This document shows positions 25,085 through 33,611 of a stretch of 64,000 nucleotides of DNA, piece after piece. Position 1 is the first letter of the stretch. Every line of letters starts with the position of its first letter. Source of the DNA: Pseudomonas fluorescens (lineage in GTDB: Bacteria > Pseudomonadota > Gammaproteobacteria > Pseudomonadales > Pseudomonadaceae). The notes under the pieces were generated by a model. It made no database searches and had not been told where the DNA came from. It saw only the letters and a program-made list of their open reading frames with translations. Position numbers and translations under genes: made by a program. Where the stretch lies: the NCBI RefSeq assembly GCF_900636825.1, contig NZ_LR134318.1:4832001-4896000 (forward strand), given 5' to 3'.

Positions 25085-25707
25085 TACAGGGTCCCCATCA
25101 GGTAAACAACGGTGAATACGCAGATCCACACCACGTCCAGGAAGTGCCAGAACAGGCTCAGGCAGCTCAGACGGGTCTTGTTGGTCGCCGTCAGGCCGTG
25201 CTTGTTGACCTGGTACATCATGATGCCCATCCAGATCAGACCGGCCGAAACGTGCAGACCGTGAGTACCGACCAGAGTGAAGAACGCCGACAGGAAGCCC
25301 GAACGGCTAGGACCGAAGCCCTCGGAGATCAGCAGGTGGAACTCGTTGATCTCCATGGCGATGAAGCCGGCACCCAGCAGGAAGGTCATGAACAACCAGC
25401 CCAGAACCGCCTGCTTCTTGCCTTTGTACAACGCCAGCATGGCGAAGCCGTAGGTGATCGAACTGAACAACAGCAGAGCGGTTTCGCCCAGCACGTATGG
25501 CAGTTCGAAGATGTCGTGGCCCGACGGGCCACCGGCAACGTTGTTTACCAGTACTGCGTACACCGCGAAGATCGACGCAAACAGAATGCAGTCGGTCATC
25601 AGGTAGAGCCAGAAACCGTATACGGTCATCTCGCCCGAGTCGTGGTGATGGTCATCGTGCCCATGGTCACCATGGGCGTGTCCAACATTGGTCACTAAGT
25701 TCGACAT
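25084..25707 (-). CDS. cyoC: Cytochrome bo3 oxidase subunit III CyoC
   Basis: Quinol oxidase subunit III, 207 aa, with five TM helices after a His-rich N-terminal segment (HAHGDHGHDDHHHDSG, about residues 9-24). The COX3 motif LVGTHGLHVSAGLIWM is at about residues 140-155. It begins 3 bp after cyoB and overlaps cyoD by 1 bp. Confidence 0.96.
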   Translation of the reverse strand: MSNLVTNVGHAHGDHGHDDHHHDSGEMTVYGFWLYLMTDCILFASIFAVYAVLVNNVAGGPSGHDIFELPYVLGETALLLFSSITYGFAMLALYKGKKQAVLGWLFMTFLLGAGFIAMEINEFHLLISEGFGPSRSGFLSAFFTLVGTHGLHVSAGLIWMGIMMYQVNKHGLTATNKTRLSCLSLFWHFLDVVWICVFTVVYLMGTL

Positions 25708-25710
25708 GGT

Positions 25711-27741
25711 TTAAGCCTGTTCCAACGAGGTTTCAACACGGGTGGCATTGGCCGGGATTTTCCCTGCCGCGACCAGACGCTTGTGCTGCTCGGCTTCGAT
25801 ACGCTCGATCGTTTCAACCGGAACCATATAGCCCTGGTCGTCACGTGCAGCGTGGATCACGAAGTAAACGACGGTGCCCACCAGGCTCGCGATCGCCAGC
25901 CACCAGATGTGCCAGATCATCGCGAAACCGAAGACGGTCAACAGCGCGCCCATCACTACGCCAGTGGCGGTGTTGTTCGGCATGTGGATCGGCTCGTACT
26001 TGGCCGGACGCTGGTACGCAGTACCGTTTTCCTTGGCTTCGGTGAACGGGTCGATGCAGTCAGCCTTAGGCAGCACAGCGAAGTTGTAGAACGGAGGTGG
26101 CGACGAGGTCGACCATTCCAGGGTGTGTGCATTCCACGGGTCACCGTGATCGCAAACGTTCTCTGGCTTGTTGCGGTCACGCACACTGACGTACAGCTGA
26201 ATCAGTTGGCAGGCGATACCGGCAGCAATCATCACCGCACCGAACATGGCAACGTACAGGTACGGTACCCACTCAGGGTTGGTGGTGGCGTTCAGACGAC
26301 GGGTCATGCCCATGAAGCCCAGTGCATAGAGCGGCATGAACGCGACGAAGAAGCCCGAGATCCAGAACCAGAACGCTGCTTTACCCCAGCCTTCGTGCAG
26401 CTTGAAGCCGAACGCTTTCGGGAAGTAGAACGCGAAACCAGCGATGTAACCGAATACCGCGCCGCCGATGATCACGTTGTGGAAGTGCGCGATCACGAAC
26501 AGGCTGTTGTGCAGCACGAAGTCAGCACCCGGGATGGCCAGCAGTACGCCGGTCATGCCGCCGATGGCGAAGGTCACCATGAAGCCCAGGGTCCACAGAA
26601 CCTGGCTGGTGAAGCGCAGACGACCCTGGTAAATGGTGAACAGCCAGTTGAACAGCTTCACACCCGTCGGGATGGAAATCAGCATCGTCGCCAGACCGAA
26701 GAAGGCGTTGACGCTTGCACCCGAACCCATGGTGAAGAAGTGGTGCAGCCAAACCATGAAGCCCAGTACCGAGATCGCGCCCGAGGCGTAGATCATCGAG
26801 TGGTGGCCGAACAGTTTCTTGCCGGTGAACGCCGAGATCACTTCCGAGAAGATGCCGAATGCCGGCAGGATCAGGATGTAAACCTCAGGGTGGCCCCAGG
26901 CCCAGAACAGGTTGACGTACATCATTGGATTGCCACCAAGTTCATTGGTGAAAATGTGGAAATCCATGTAACGGTCAAGGGTCAGCAGTGCCAGGGTCGC
27001 GGTCAGGATCGGGAACGAAGCCACGATCAGAACGTTTGCCCAAGTGCAGGTCCAGGTGAAGATCGGCATGTCCATCAGTTTCATGCCAGGGGTACGCATT
27101 TTCAGTACGGTCGCGAGGAAGTTGACCCCGGTTAACGTCGTACCCAATCCGGATAGCTGTAGCGCCCAGATGTAGTAGTCCATACCTACGCCAGGACTGT
27201 ATTGCAGACCCGACAGCGGTGGATACGCAACCCAACCGGTCTTGGCGAATTCGCCGACGCCCAGCGACAGGTTGATCAGCACGACGCCGGAAACCAGCAG
27301 CCAGAAGCTCAGGGAGTTCAGGAACGGGAACGCAACGTCACGCGCGCCGATCTGCAGCGGCACTGCAAGGTTCATCAGGCCGGTGAAGAATGGCATCGCC
27401 ATGAAGATGATCATGATCACACCGTGAGCGGTGAAGATCTGGTCATAGTGTTCAGGTGGCAGGTAGCCAGGCGAACCTTCGGTGGCCATGGCCAACTGGG
27501 TACGCATCATGATCGCGTCGGCAAAACCGCGCAGCAGCATGACCATGGCGACGATGATGTACATCACGCCGATTTTCTTGTGGTCGACCGAAGTCAGCCA
27601 CTCGGTCCACAGGTACGTCCACTTCTTGAAGTAAGTGATCGCAGCGAACAGCGCCAGACCACCGAGGGCGATCATGGCGATGGTCACCATCACGATCGGC
27701 TCGTGGAATGGGACTGCTTCCCAACTTAATTTACCAAACAT
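25711..27741 (-). CDS. cyoB: Cytochrome bo3 oxidase subunit I CyoB
   Basis: Catalytic subunit of the proton-pumping ubiquinol oxidase; it holds low-spin heme b, heme o3 and CuB. The product is 676 aa with about 15 TM helices. Conserved regions include FTAHGVIMIIFMAMPF (heme b histidine), WAWGHPEVYILILPAFG (CuB His and cross-linked Tyr) and SVLGFMVWLHHFFTMG (CuB His pair). It lies 3 bp after cyoA. Confidence 0.98.
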   Translation of the reverse strand: MFGKLSWEAVPFHEPIVMVTIAMIALGGLALFAAITYFKKWTYLWTEWLTSVDHKKIGVMYIIVAMVMLLRGFADAIMMRTQLAMATEGSPGYLPPEHYDQIFTAHGVIMIIFMAMPFFTGLMNLAVPLQIGARDVAFPFLNSLSFWLLVSGVVLINLSLGVGEFAKTGWVAYPPLSGLQYSPGVGMDYYIWALQLSGLGTTLTGVNFLATVLKMRTPGMKLMDMPIFTWTCTWANVLIVASFPILTATLALLTLDRYMDFHIFTNELGGNPMMYVNLFWAWGHPEVYILILPAFGIFSEVISAFTGKKLFGHHSMIYASGAISVLGFMVWLHHFFTMGSGASVNAFFGLATMLISIPTGVKLFNWLFTIYQGRLRFTSQVLWTLGFMVTFAIGGMTGVLLAIPGADFVLHNSLFVIAHFHNVIIGGAVFGYIAGFAFYFPKAFGFKLHEGWGKAAFWFWISGFFVAFMPLYALGFMGMTRRLNATTNPEWVPYLYVAMFGAVMIAAGIACQLIQLYVSVRDRNKPENVCDHGDPWNAHTLEWSTSSPPPFYNFAVLPKADCIDPFTEAKENGTAYQRPAKYEPIHMPNNTATGVVMGALLTVFGFAMIWHIWWLAIASLVGTVVYFVIHAARDDQGYMVPVETIERIEAEQHKRLVAAGKIPANATRVETSLEQA

Positions 27742-27744
27742 CGT

Positions 27745-28686
27745 TTACTCCTCTGCCCCGGCAGCTGAATGCGAACCCGCGTCAATATCCGTGGCCGCCA
27801 CTTCTTTCTCTTTCTTCTCGTGCTTCAGCGGCTTGCCCGGCTTCATACCTTCGTACTTGTCGACGATGATCTGGAACTGGTTCGGCGTGACCGACGAGTA
27901 GAGCTCGACTGGGTTGTTCTGGCTCGGTTTGGCAAGGGCCGCGTATTCAGCTTGATCAAGCTGTTTAGGTGACTTCTTGACTTCACTTACCCAGGCGTCG
28001 AAATCTTCCTGAGTGGTGGAGATAGCCTTGAATTTCATACCGGTGAAACCCGCGCCGCTGTAGTTGGCGGAGATACCGTCCATTTCAGCGTTACGGTCGG
28101 CGATCAGGTGCAGCTTGGTCTGCATGCCCGCCATCGCGTAGATCTGACCGCCCAGGCCCGGGATGAAGAACGAGTTCATCACGGCATCGGAGGTGATCTT
28201 GAAGTTGATTGGCGTGTGCGCCGGGAACACGATCTTGTTGACCGTGGCAATGCCTTGTTCCGGGTAGATGAACAGCCACTTCCAGTCCAGCGCGACCACT
28301 TCGATGGTCACTGGCTTGACGTCGGATTGAATCGGACGATACGGGTCCAGTTCATGCGTCGAGATGTAAGTGATGTAACCCAGGGCAATAATGATCAGCA
28401 CCGGGATGGTCCAGACGGCCACTTCGATTTTGGTCGAGTGCGACCATTTCGGGGTGTACACGGCGTTCTGGTTCGACGCGCGGTATTTCCAGGCGAACAG
28501 GAAAGTCATGACGATAACCGGCACAACGACCAACAGCATCAGCAGGGTCGCGGTGATGATCAGGTTTCGCTGTTCCAGGCCAACCTGGCCCGTTGGATTG
28601 AGCAAGGTCATGTTGCAGCCTCCCAGCAACAACGTGCCGAGCAGCGGCACTAGGCCTAGTAATCTGGGGTACCTGTTTTTACTCAT
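27745..28686 (-). CDS. cyoA: Cytochrome bo3 oxidase subunit II CyoA
   Basis: Quinol oxidase subunit II, 313 aa, a lipoprotein: the signal peptide ends in LLLGGC (Cys at about residue 24). Two TM helices (about 42-64 and 86-106) are followed by a cupredoxin-like periplasmic domain without the CuA ligands, as in quinol oxidases. ATG 28686 gives the expected signal peptide; the frame is open to 28740 upstream. First gene of the cyo operon. Confidence 0.96.
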   Translation of the reverse strand: MSKNRYPRLLGLVPLLGTLLLGGCNMTLLNPTGQVGLEQRNLIITATLLMLLVVVPVIVMTFLFAWKYRASNQNAVYTPKWSHSTKIEVAVWTIPVLIIIALGYITYISTHELDPYRPIQSDVKPVTIEVVALDWKWLFIYPEQGIATVNKIVFPAHTPINFKITSDAVMNSFFIPGLGGQIYAMAGMQTKLHLIADRNAEMDGISANYSGAGFTGMKFKAISTTQEDFDAWVSEVKKSPKQLDQAEYAALAKPSQNNPVELYSSVTPNQFQIIVDKYEGMKPGKPLKHEKKEKEVAATDIDAGSHSAAGAEE

Positions 28687-28736
28687 CTCACGACCTCTAA
28701 AGCAGCTTGCGCAATGCAGTTGGGTTTTGATCGCCA

Positions 28737-28750
28737 ACACTTCACCCTGC
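28737..28750. promoter_or_regulatory. Weak ANR/FNR-like site upstream of cyoA
   Basis: TTGATCGCCAACAC keeps a perfect TTGAT half-site, but the second half is poor against the TTGAT-N4-ATCAA consensus. It lies about 50 bp before cyoA, where ANR could repress the oxidase under low oxygen. Low confidence. Confidence 0.3.
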
Positions 28751-29353
28751 CAAGGGTTGGCATTTTCTTTGGATTGAATAAGGGCCGCCCGTCGCGCGTC
28801 AGACGCTCGACAAAACCTGGGACAGCGTTAAGTTCTTATTCGAATTCGTGGTCAAAGGCCTTGTTACAGACCAATTCCATTTGGTGCGGAAAGTGGAAGG
28901 CACCGACACCTGGGTGTCTTGCGGACCTCACGGCCTGCTCGACACCCGACTTCCTGCGCAGCCGCTTATCAACGTTCCTTAATAAAGGCTGAACAGTGCC
29001 GGGAATTCAGTGCGGGCGATTGTAGATAGGTAGCGCCCTATACACCACGTCTTATCCCGAAATAATTTTTCTCCGTTCGAGCAACAATCAATCGCCATTT
29101 TTGCAAAAGTTCCGCATGTTATCGAAATCAATTCGCAACAAAAACACCAAAAACCGTGGGTGTACTCGCGTCAGTTCAGACAGCTCCGAAGGTTTTTTCC
29201 AGCCCCCGGATCCGCGCAAGGCCCGATATTCCAAGGGCTCTGGCCATTTGCCAAAGCGTGTTAAAAGTGCCTGATTCGGCACGTTGGCCCAATAAACGAA
29301 AACGCCTTAAACAGACCAATCTTTTTGTGTAACAAGGGACCGATCAGGTCTCC

Positions 29354-29405
29354 TGCGACGTCCTGCGACACCCCGTGTGTGACAACATGTCGCACATCTG
29401 TCGCA
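29354..29405. promoter_or_regulatory. Symmetric TGCGAC/GTCGCA cluster (candidate RegA/RoxR-type operator)
   Basis: Direct repeats TGCGAC at 29354 and 29364 (10 bp apart) face inverted copies GTCGCA at 29389 and 29400 (11 bp apart), so all four could lie on one face of the helix. GCGAC/GTCGC-type half-sites are known for the RegA/PrrA/RoxR redox regulators, which control oxidases in proteobacteria. Assignment to RoxR is inferred. Confidence 0.45.
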
Positions 29406-29452
29406 CCCGTCATTGCCGTTCGTCACGGCCTTTTCACAAAGTCTCTGAGCGG

Positions 29453-29494
29453 CAAAACGCCCCGGTTTTCTCGCGGAAAAATCGGGGCGTTTCG
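29453..29494 (-). terminator. Terminator of dsbB
   Basis: On the minus strand, AAACGCCCCGATTTTTCC, a short loop, then AAAACCGGGGCGTTTT: a long stem with a T-rich end, about 30 bp past the dsbB stop codon. It could also work on the plus strand. Confidence 0.8.
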
Positions 29495-29524
29495 TTGTAT
29501 CGGCAGGTGCGCTGCAAAGTTGAC

Positions 29525-30034
29525 TCAGCGCAGGGCCTTGCGATTACGCGAGGTCAGCAATGGCACCAGAATCACCACCAGCACAAACGCCACCAGCGCC
29601 CATTGAGCCAGCGACAGGCCGAGGATCGGCGGGTACGGCGTCGAGCAGAAACCGTCGACCTGGAAGCCCAGCGGGAAGATCTTCGCCAGCGGCAGATCGT
29701 CGACAATCGGCTGCAGCACATCAACGCCGCAACTCACTGCCGGATAGAACTGCGTGTAGACGTGATGCCCCGCCACTGCGGCGCCGGCCAGCGCGCTGAT
29801 CACCACCAGCGTTTCGAACACGCTAATGCTGCGGCGGGTGCGCATGGCGGCGCCAATGAACGCGAACACTGCGATCAGCAACAACGCATAGCGCTGCAGA
29901 ATGCACAGCGGACACGGCGCTTCGCCCAGCACGATCTGCATATACAGCGCGCCACCGATCAGCGCCAGACAGATGATCCCCAGCAGCACCAGAAAGCGCC
30001 GCTCACGGCCCAACCGCATCGTTTCCTCGCTCAT
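29525..30034 (-). CDS. dsbB: Disulfide bond formation protein DsbB
   Basis: Inner-membrane oxidoreductase that reoxidises DsbA and passes electrons to quinones. The product is 169 aa with four TM helices. The two redox pairs are visible: C41-x2-C44 in APCPLC (first periplasmic loop) and C102/C130 (second loop). ATG 30034 matches the family N terminus; the open frame further upstream is not used. It lies between hmp and the cyo operon; the quinone link to cyo is functional, not operonic. Confidence 0.95.
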   Translation of the reverse strand: MSEETMRLGRERRFLVLLGIICLALIGGALYMQIVLGEAPCPLCILQRYALLLIAVFAFIGAAMRTRRSISVFETLVVISALAGAAVAGHHVYTQFYPAVSCGVDVLQPIVDDLPLAKIFPLGFQVDGFCSTPYPPILGLSLAQWALVAFVLVVILVPLLTSRNRKALR

Positions 30035-30160
30035 TGCCTTTCCTTTGTAAGTCCGTGGTCCAGCCGGCGGGCGGCTGAAAGTTGTCGCAAGTCTACACCG
30101 GGGCAATAAACGATAGAGTGGTTAAGGAACCATTAAGTAGCCGGGACGTTTCCCACAACT

Positions 30161-30269
30161 GAACCGAGTCGCCCCCATCGCTAGCAGGGCTAGCTTCCAC
30201 ACTGGATCTGCGGAGTTCAAACCGCCGCTGTGGGAGCTAGCCCTGCTAGCGATGCAGACAACTCGGTTC
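30161..30269. repeat. Imperfect inverted repeat between hmp and dsbB
   Basis: Left arm GAACCGAGTC...CATCGCTAGCAGGGCTAGCT and right arm AGCTAGCCCTGCTAGCGATG...ACTCGGTTC, about 40 bp each, around a spacer of about 30 bp. It belongs to the CGCTAGCAGGGCTAGC-TCCCACA type of intergenic repeat seen in pseudomonads. It could end hmp transcription. Confidence 0.8.
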
Positions 30270-30273
30270 GGGA

Positions 30274-31455
30274 TCATTCCAAAGCCGAAGCCGGCCCGAA
30301 AAACTCGTAACGGCTCTGCTTCTCTGGCACACCCAGCGCTTTCAGGTGGCGCTTGATCGCACTCATGAATCCTTTTGGCCCGAGGAAGTACGCATCCACA
30401 TCACGTTGCGCTGGCAGCCATTCGCCGAGCAATTCTTCGCTGAGCATGCCGACCTTGTCCGCCGCCGGGCTAACGCCATCGTCTTCGGCGTAGCAATAGA
30501 AGCGCTTGAGCTGCGGATGACGCGCCGCCAACCCGTCGACCCAATCGCGGAACGCGTGGACGCCGCCGTTGCGCGCGCAGTGGATAAAGTGCACCGGACG
30601 CTCAGTTGCCAGCGCGGCTTCCAGCATCGCCAAAGTCGGCGTGATGCCAACGCCGCCACTGATCAACACCAAGGGTTTGTCGCTGGTCGCCAGGGTGAAT
30701 TCGCCGGATGGCGGAAACAGTTGAATGCTCGAGCCGACATGCAACTCATCATGCAGATGGTTGGATGCGCGACCATTCGGCTCACGCTTGACGCTGATGC
30801 GGTATTGACCGTTATTGGCCAGCGCCGACAGTGAATAGTTGCGCCGGATCTCTTCGCCATCGAGCATCAGCTTCATGCCGATGTACTGACCCGGTTCGGC
30901 CGCGAGAATCGGGCCTTTGTCCGCTGGCTCAAAGTAGAACGAGGTAATTTCCGCACTTTCTTGCACTTTCGCCGCGACGATGAACTCTCGCGCGCCACGC
31001 CAGCCGCCGACGGCTTGCTCTTTCTCATCGTAGATCGCGGTTTCCGCACCGATCAGGATGTCGGCCAATTGACCGTACGCCGCGCCCCAAGCGCTCATGA
31101 CTTCTGGCGTGGCGATCTCTTCGCCAAGCACTTCGGAGATGGCGCGCATCAGGCATGCGCCGACGATCGGGTAATGCTCCGGCAAAATCTGCAGCGCGAC
31201 GTGCTTGTTGATGATCTTTGCCACCAGATCGCCCAACTGATCGAGCTGATCGATATGCCGCGCGTACATTAATACGCCGTTGGCCAGTGCACGCGGTTGA
31301 TCGCCGCTGGCCTGGTGCGCCTGATTGAACAGCGGGCGCACTTGCGGGTATTCAGCGAGCATCATGCGGTAGAAATGCGTGATCAGCGCTTCGCCGCCGC
31401 TCTCGAGCAATGGGACGGTGGATTTGACGATGGCACGATCCTGGATGCTAAGCAT
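30274..31455 (-). CDS. hmp: Flavohemoglobin Hmp (nitric oxide dioxygenase)
   Basis: Converts NO and O2 to nitrate using NAD(P)H, protecting from nitrosative stress. The product is 393 aa. The globin domain has proximal H85 and distal Y29 and Q53; the FAD domain includes RRNYSLSAL (about residues 205-213); the NAD domain includes ISGGVGITPTLAML (about 265-278). All three domains are complete. It diverges from norR; a sigma-54 promoter and NorR sites lie between. Also called fhp in pseudomonads. Confidence 0.97.
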   Translation of the reverse strand: MLSIQDRAIVKSTVPLLESGGEALITHFYRMMLAEYPQVRPLFNQAHQASGDQPRALANGVLMYARHIDQLDQLGDLVAKIINKHVALQILPEHYPIVGACLMRAISEVLGEEIATPEVMSAWGAAYGQLADILIGAETAIYDEKEQAVGGWRGAREFIVAAKVQESAEITSFYFEPADKGPILAAEPGQYIGMKLMLDGEEIRRNYSLSALANNGQYRISVKREPNGRASNHLHDELHVGSSIQLFPPSGEFTLATSDKPLVLISGGVGITPTLAMLEAALATERPVHFIHCARNGGVHAFRDWVDGLAARHPQLKRFYCYAEDDGVSPAADKVGMLSEELLGEWLPAQRDVDAYFLGPKGFMSAIKRHLKALGVPEKQSRYEFFGPASALE

Positions 31456-31497
31456 AAGAATGACTCCTGAGCTTTATGGAAAAGTTGCCTTAGCCAT

Positions 31498-31514
31498 ATC
31501 AGGTTCCGTGCCAA
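31498..31514 (-). promoter_or_regulatory. hmp: Sigma-54 promoter of hmp
   Basis: On the minus strand TTGGCACGGAACCTGAT matches the -24 element TGGCACG perfectly and the -12 element (TTGCW) partly (CTGAT). It lies 43 bp before the hmp ATG, oriented to transcribe hmp, and downstream of three NorR-type enhancer sites. Sigma-54 is required by NorR-type activators. Confidence 0.75.
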
Positions 31515-31554
31515 CATTTTTTTCCATATAAATCAGTAGCTTGAAAATAACGTA

Positions 31555-31565
31555 GTCATATCGAC
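31555..31565. promoter_or_regulatory. NorR enhancer site 1 (GT-N7-AC)
   Basis: GTCATATCGAC has the NorR core pattern GT-N7-AC. It is the nearest of three such sites to the hmp sigma-54 promoter, about 41 bp upstream of the -24 element. Confidence 0.7.
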
Positions 31566-31580
31566 TCAAAGCAACTTATA

Positions 31581-31591
31581 GTCATCGCGAC
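31581..31591. promoter_or_regulatory. NorR enhancer site 2 (GT-N7-AC)
   Basis: GTCATCGCGAC, pattern GT-N7-AC, 26 bp from site 1. It shares the GTCAT..CGAC core with site 1. Confidence 0.7.
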
Positions 31592-31599
31592 TACATTTT

Positions 31600-31610
31600 G
31601 TCTCTTTGAC
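31600..31610. promoter_or_regulatory. NorR enhancer site 3 (GT-N7-AC)
   Basis: GTCTCTTTGAC, pattern GT-N7-AC, 19 bp from site 2 and 11 bp before the norR start codon. Three sites match the arrangement known for NorR hexamer assembly; this one could also serve norR autoregulation. Confidence 0.65.
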
Positions 31611-31621
31611 TACAGATACCC

Positions 31622-33184
31622 ATGACCGCCAAATCCTTGCTTACCGCGCTGTTGCCGTTAGTTGCCGATCTTTCTCGTGAATTGCCCGAGGGCGAGCGTT
31701 ACCGGCGGCTGCTTGAAGCGATGCGCGCGTTGCTGCCGTGTGACGCGGCTGCGCTGCTACGGCTCGATGGTGAATCGCTGGTGCCGTTGGCGGTGGACGG
31801 TTTGAGTACCGATACCCTCGGGCGGCGTTTCAAAGTCAGCGACCATCCGCGTTTCGAGATTCTGCTGGCGGGCAAAGGACCGACGCGGTTTGCCGCCGAC
31901 AGCGAGCTGCCTGACCCTTATGACGGATTGGTCGACGGGCTCGATGATCATCTTGAAGTCCACGACTGCCTCGGCTGTCCTTTATTTGTCGATGAACAAC
32001 TCTGGGGCCTGATCACCCTCGACGCCCTCGACCCTGAACGCTTCGAGCCTATCGAACTGGATGCCCTGCAAGCTTTCGCCAGCCTCGCCGCCGCAACCGT
32101 CAATGCTGCTGAACGCATCGAGCGTCTGGCCTTGCGTGCCGAAGACGAGCATCAACGCGCCGAGGTCTACCGTCAGGCCAGCGGCCAGCAGCACCGCGAA
32201 ATGATTGGCCAGAGCAAAACCCATAAACGTCTGGTGGAAGAAATCAATCTGGTCGGCGGCAGCGACTTGACCGTGCTGATCACCGGCGAAACCGGCGTCG
32301 GCAAAGAATTGGTGGCCCAGGCCATTCACGCGGCCTCGCCGCGCGCCGACAAACCCATCATCAGCCTCAACTGCGCCGCCCTCCCCGACACGCTGGTGGA
32401 AAGCGAACTGTTCGGCCACGTTCGCGGTGCCTTCACCGGCGCCACCAGCGACCGCCGCGGCAAGTTCGAGCTGGCCAATGGCGGCACATTGTTTCTCGAC
32501 GAGGTGGGCGAATTGTCGTTGACCGTGCAGGCCAAGTTGCTACGCGTACTGCAAAGCGGCCAACTGCAGCGCTTGGGTTCGGACAAGGAGCATCAGGTCG
32601 ATGTGCGTTTGATTGCTGCAACCAATCGCGATCTGGCCGAGGAAGTCCGTAGCGGTCGCTATCGCGCCGACTTCTATCACCGTCTCAGCGTCTACCCGCT
32701 GCGGGTGCCAGCGCTGCGTGATCGCGGACGTGACGTGTTGTTGCTCAGCGGTTTCTTCCTCGAGCAAAACCGCTCGCGCATGGGCCTCAACAGCCTGCGC
32801 TTGAACGGCGACGCCCAGGAAGCACTGCTGGCCTACACGTGGCCGGGGAATGTGCGTGAGCTGGAGCATTTGATCGGGCGCAGCGCGCTGAAAGCGTTGG
32901 GCAATTGCAAGGTCAGGCCGAAGATTCTGAGTTTGAGCGCGGCGGATCTGGATTTGCCGCGTGAGGTTGTGGATAACATGGTCGCGCCTGCCGATGCGGA
33001 TTTGGTTAGTGTGATGCCGACGATCAGCGGAGATCTGCGCAGTGCCACTGATGAGTTTCAGCGCCGCTTGATCAGTGCAGCGCTGGAGCGTCATCAGGAT
33101 AACTGGGCCAGTGCGGCGCGTGAGCTGGGGGTGGATCGGGCGAACCTTGGGCGGATGGCCAAACGACTAGGCATGAAGAGCTAA
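31622..33184 (+). CDS. norR: Nitric oxide-responsive sigma-54 activator NorR
   Basis: Enhancer-binding protein that senses NO at an iron in its GAF domain and activates hmp (fhp). The product is 520 aa: GAF domain (about residues 20-165), AAA+ domain with Walker A GETGVGKE (about 222-229) and the sigma-54-contacting loop GAFTGA (about 264-269), and a C-terminal Fis-type HTH (about 480-518). All domains are intact. Divergent from hmp. Confidence 0.96.
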   Translation: MTAKSLLTALLPLVADLSRELPEGERYRRLLEAMRALLPCDAAALLRLDGESLVPLAVDGLSTDTLGRRFKVSDHPRFEILLAGKGPTRFAADSELPDPYDGLVDGLDDHLEVHDCLGCPLFVDEQLWGLITLDALDPERFEPIELDALQAFASLAAATVNAAERIERLALRAEDEHQRAEVYRQASGQQHREMIGQSKTHKRLVEEINLVGGSDLTVLITGETGVGKELVAQAIHAASPRADKPIISLNCAALPDTLVESELFGHVRGAFTGATSDRRGKFELANGGTLFLDEVGELSLTVQAKLLRVLQSGQLQRLGSDKEHQVDVRLIAATNRDLAEEVRSGRYRADFYHRLSVYPLRVPALRDRGRDVLLLSGFFLEQNRSRMGLNSLRLNGDAQEALLAYTWPGNVRELEHLIGRSALKALGNCKVRPKILSLSAADLDLPREVVDNMVAPADADLVSVMPTISGDLRSATDEFQRRLISAALERHQDNWASAARELGVDRANLGRMAKRLGMKS

Positions 33185-33189
33185 AAGCA

Positions 33190-33498
33190 CACCCTCACCC
33201 TAGCCCTCTCCCAGAGGGAGAGGGAACTGATTGGGGGATATTGAAGAATTGCGCCAACGTGAAGATCCTTTTTGAATCCACAATCGACTCGGTCATTCAG
33301 GCCGATGTACAACGCCAGACACCTCGGTCGGCTCCCTCTCCCAGAGGGAGAGGGAACTGATTGGAGGATATTGAAGAACTGCGCCAACGTGAAGATCCTT
33401 TTTGAATCCACAATCGACTCGGTCATTCAGGCCAATGCACAACGCCAGACACCTCGGTCGGCTCCCTCTCCCTCCGGGAGAGGGCTGGGGTGAGGGTT
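33190..33498. repeat. CCCTCACCC-type element with an internal 130-bp tandem duplication
   Basis: The outer ends are inverted: CACCCTCACCCTAGCCCTC at the left and GAGGGCTGGGGTGAGGGT at the right. Inside, a unit starting at CCCTCTCCCAGAGGGAGAGGG is repeated exactly every 130 bp (33204, 33334 and a truncated third start at 33464). The two full copies differ at only about five bases. Unit ends can fold as hairpins. The remaining sequence to cheV (33499-33611) holds nothing else evident. Confidence 0.88.
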
Positions 33499-33611
33499 TT
33501 TTGATCTGCGACGACAGACTAAAGCCCGCCCCATTCACGCCGATAACCCGGCATCAATGGTTTCTGGCGATCTCCACTGGCGCCCATCACCGTTTTCCAC
33601 AGAAGGTTAAT

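Larger units (their letters stand above)
28687..29524. other. 838-bp non-coding region upstream of cyoA
   Basis: No convincing gene in either strand. It contains a weak ANR-like site next to cyoA (28737-28750), a clustered TGCGAC/GTCGCA motif block (29354-29405) and, at its far end, the dsbB terminator. Long upstream regions with several regulator sites are usual for cyo operons, which respond to oxygen and carbon supply. Confidence 0.7.
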
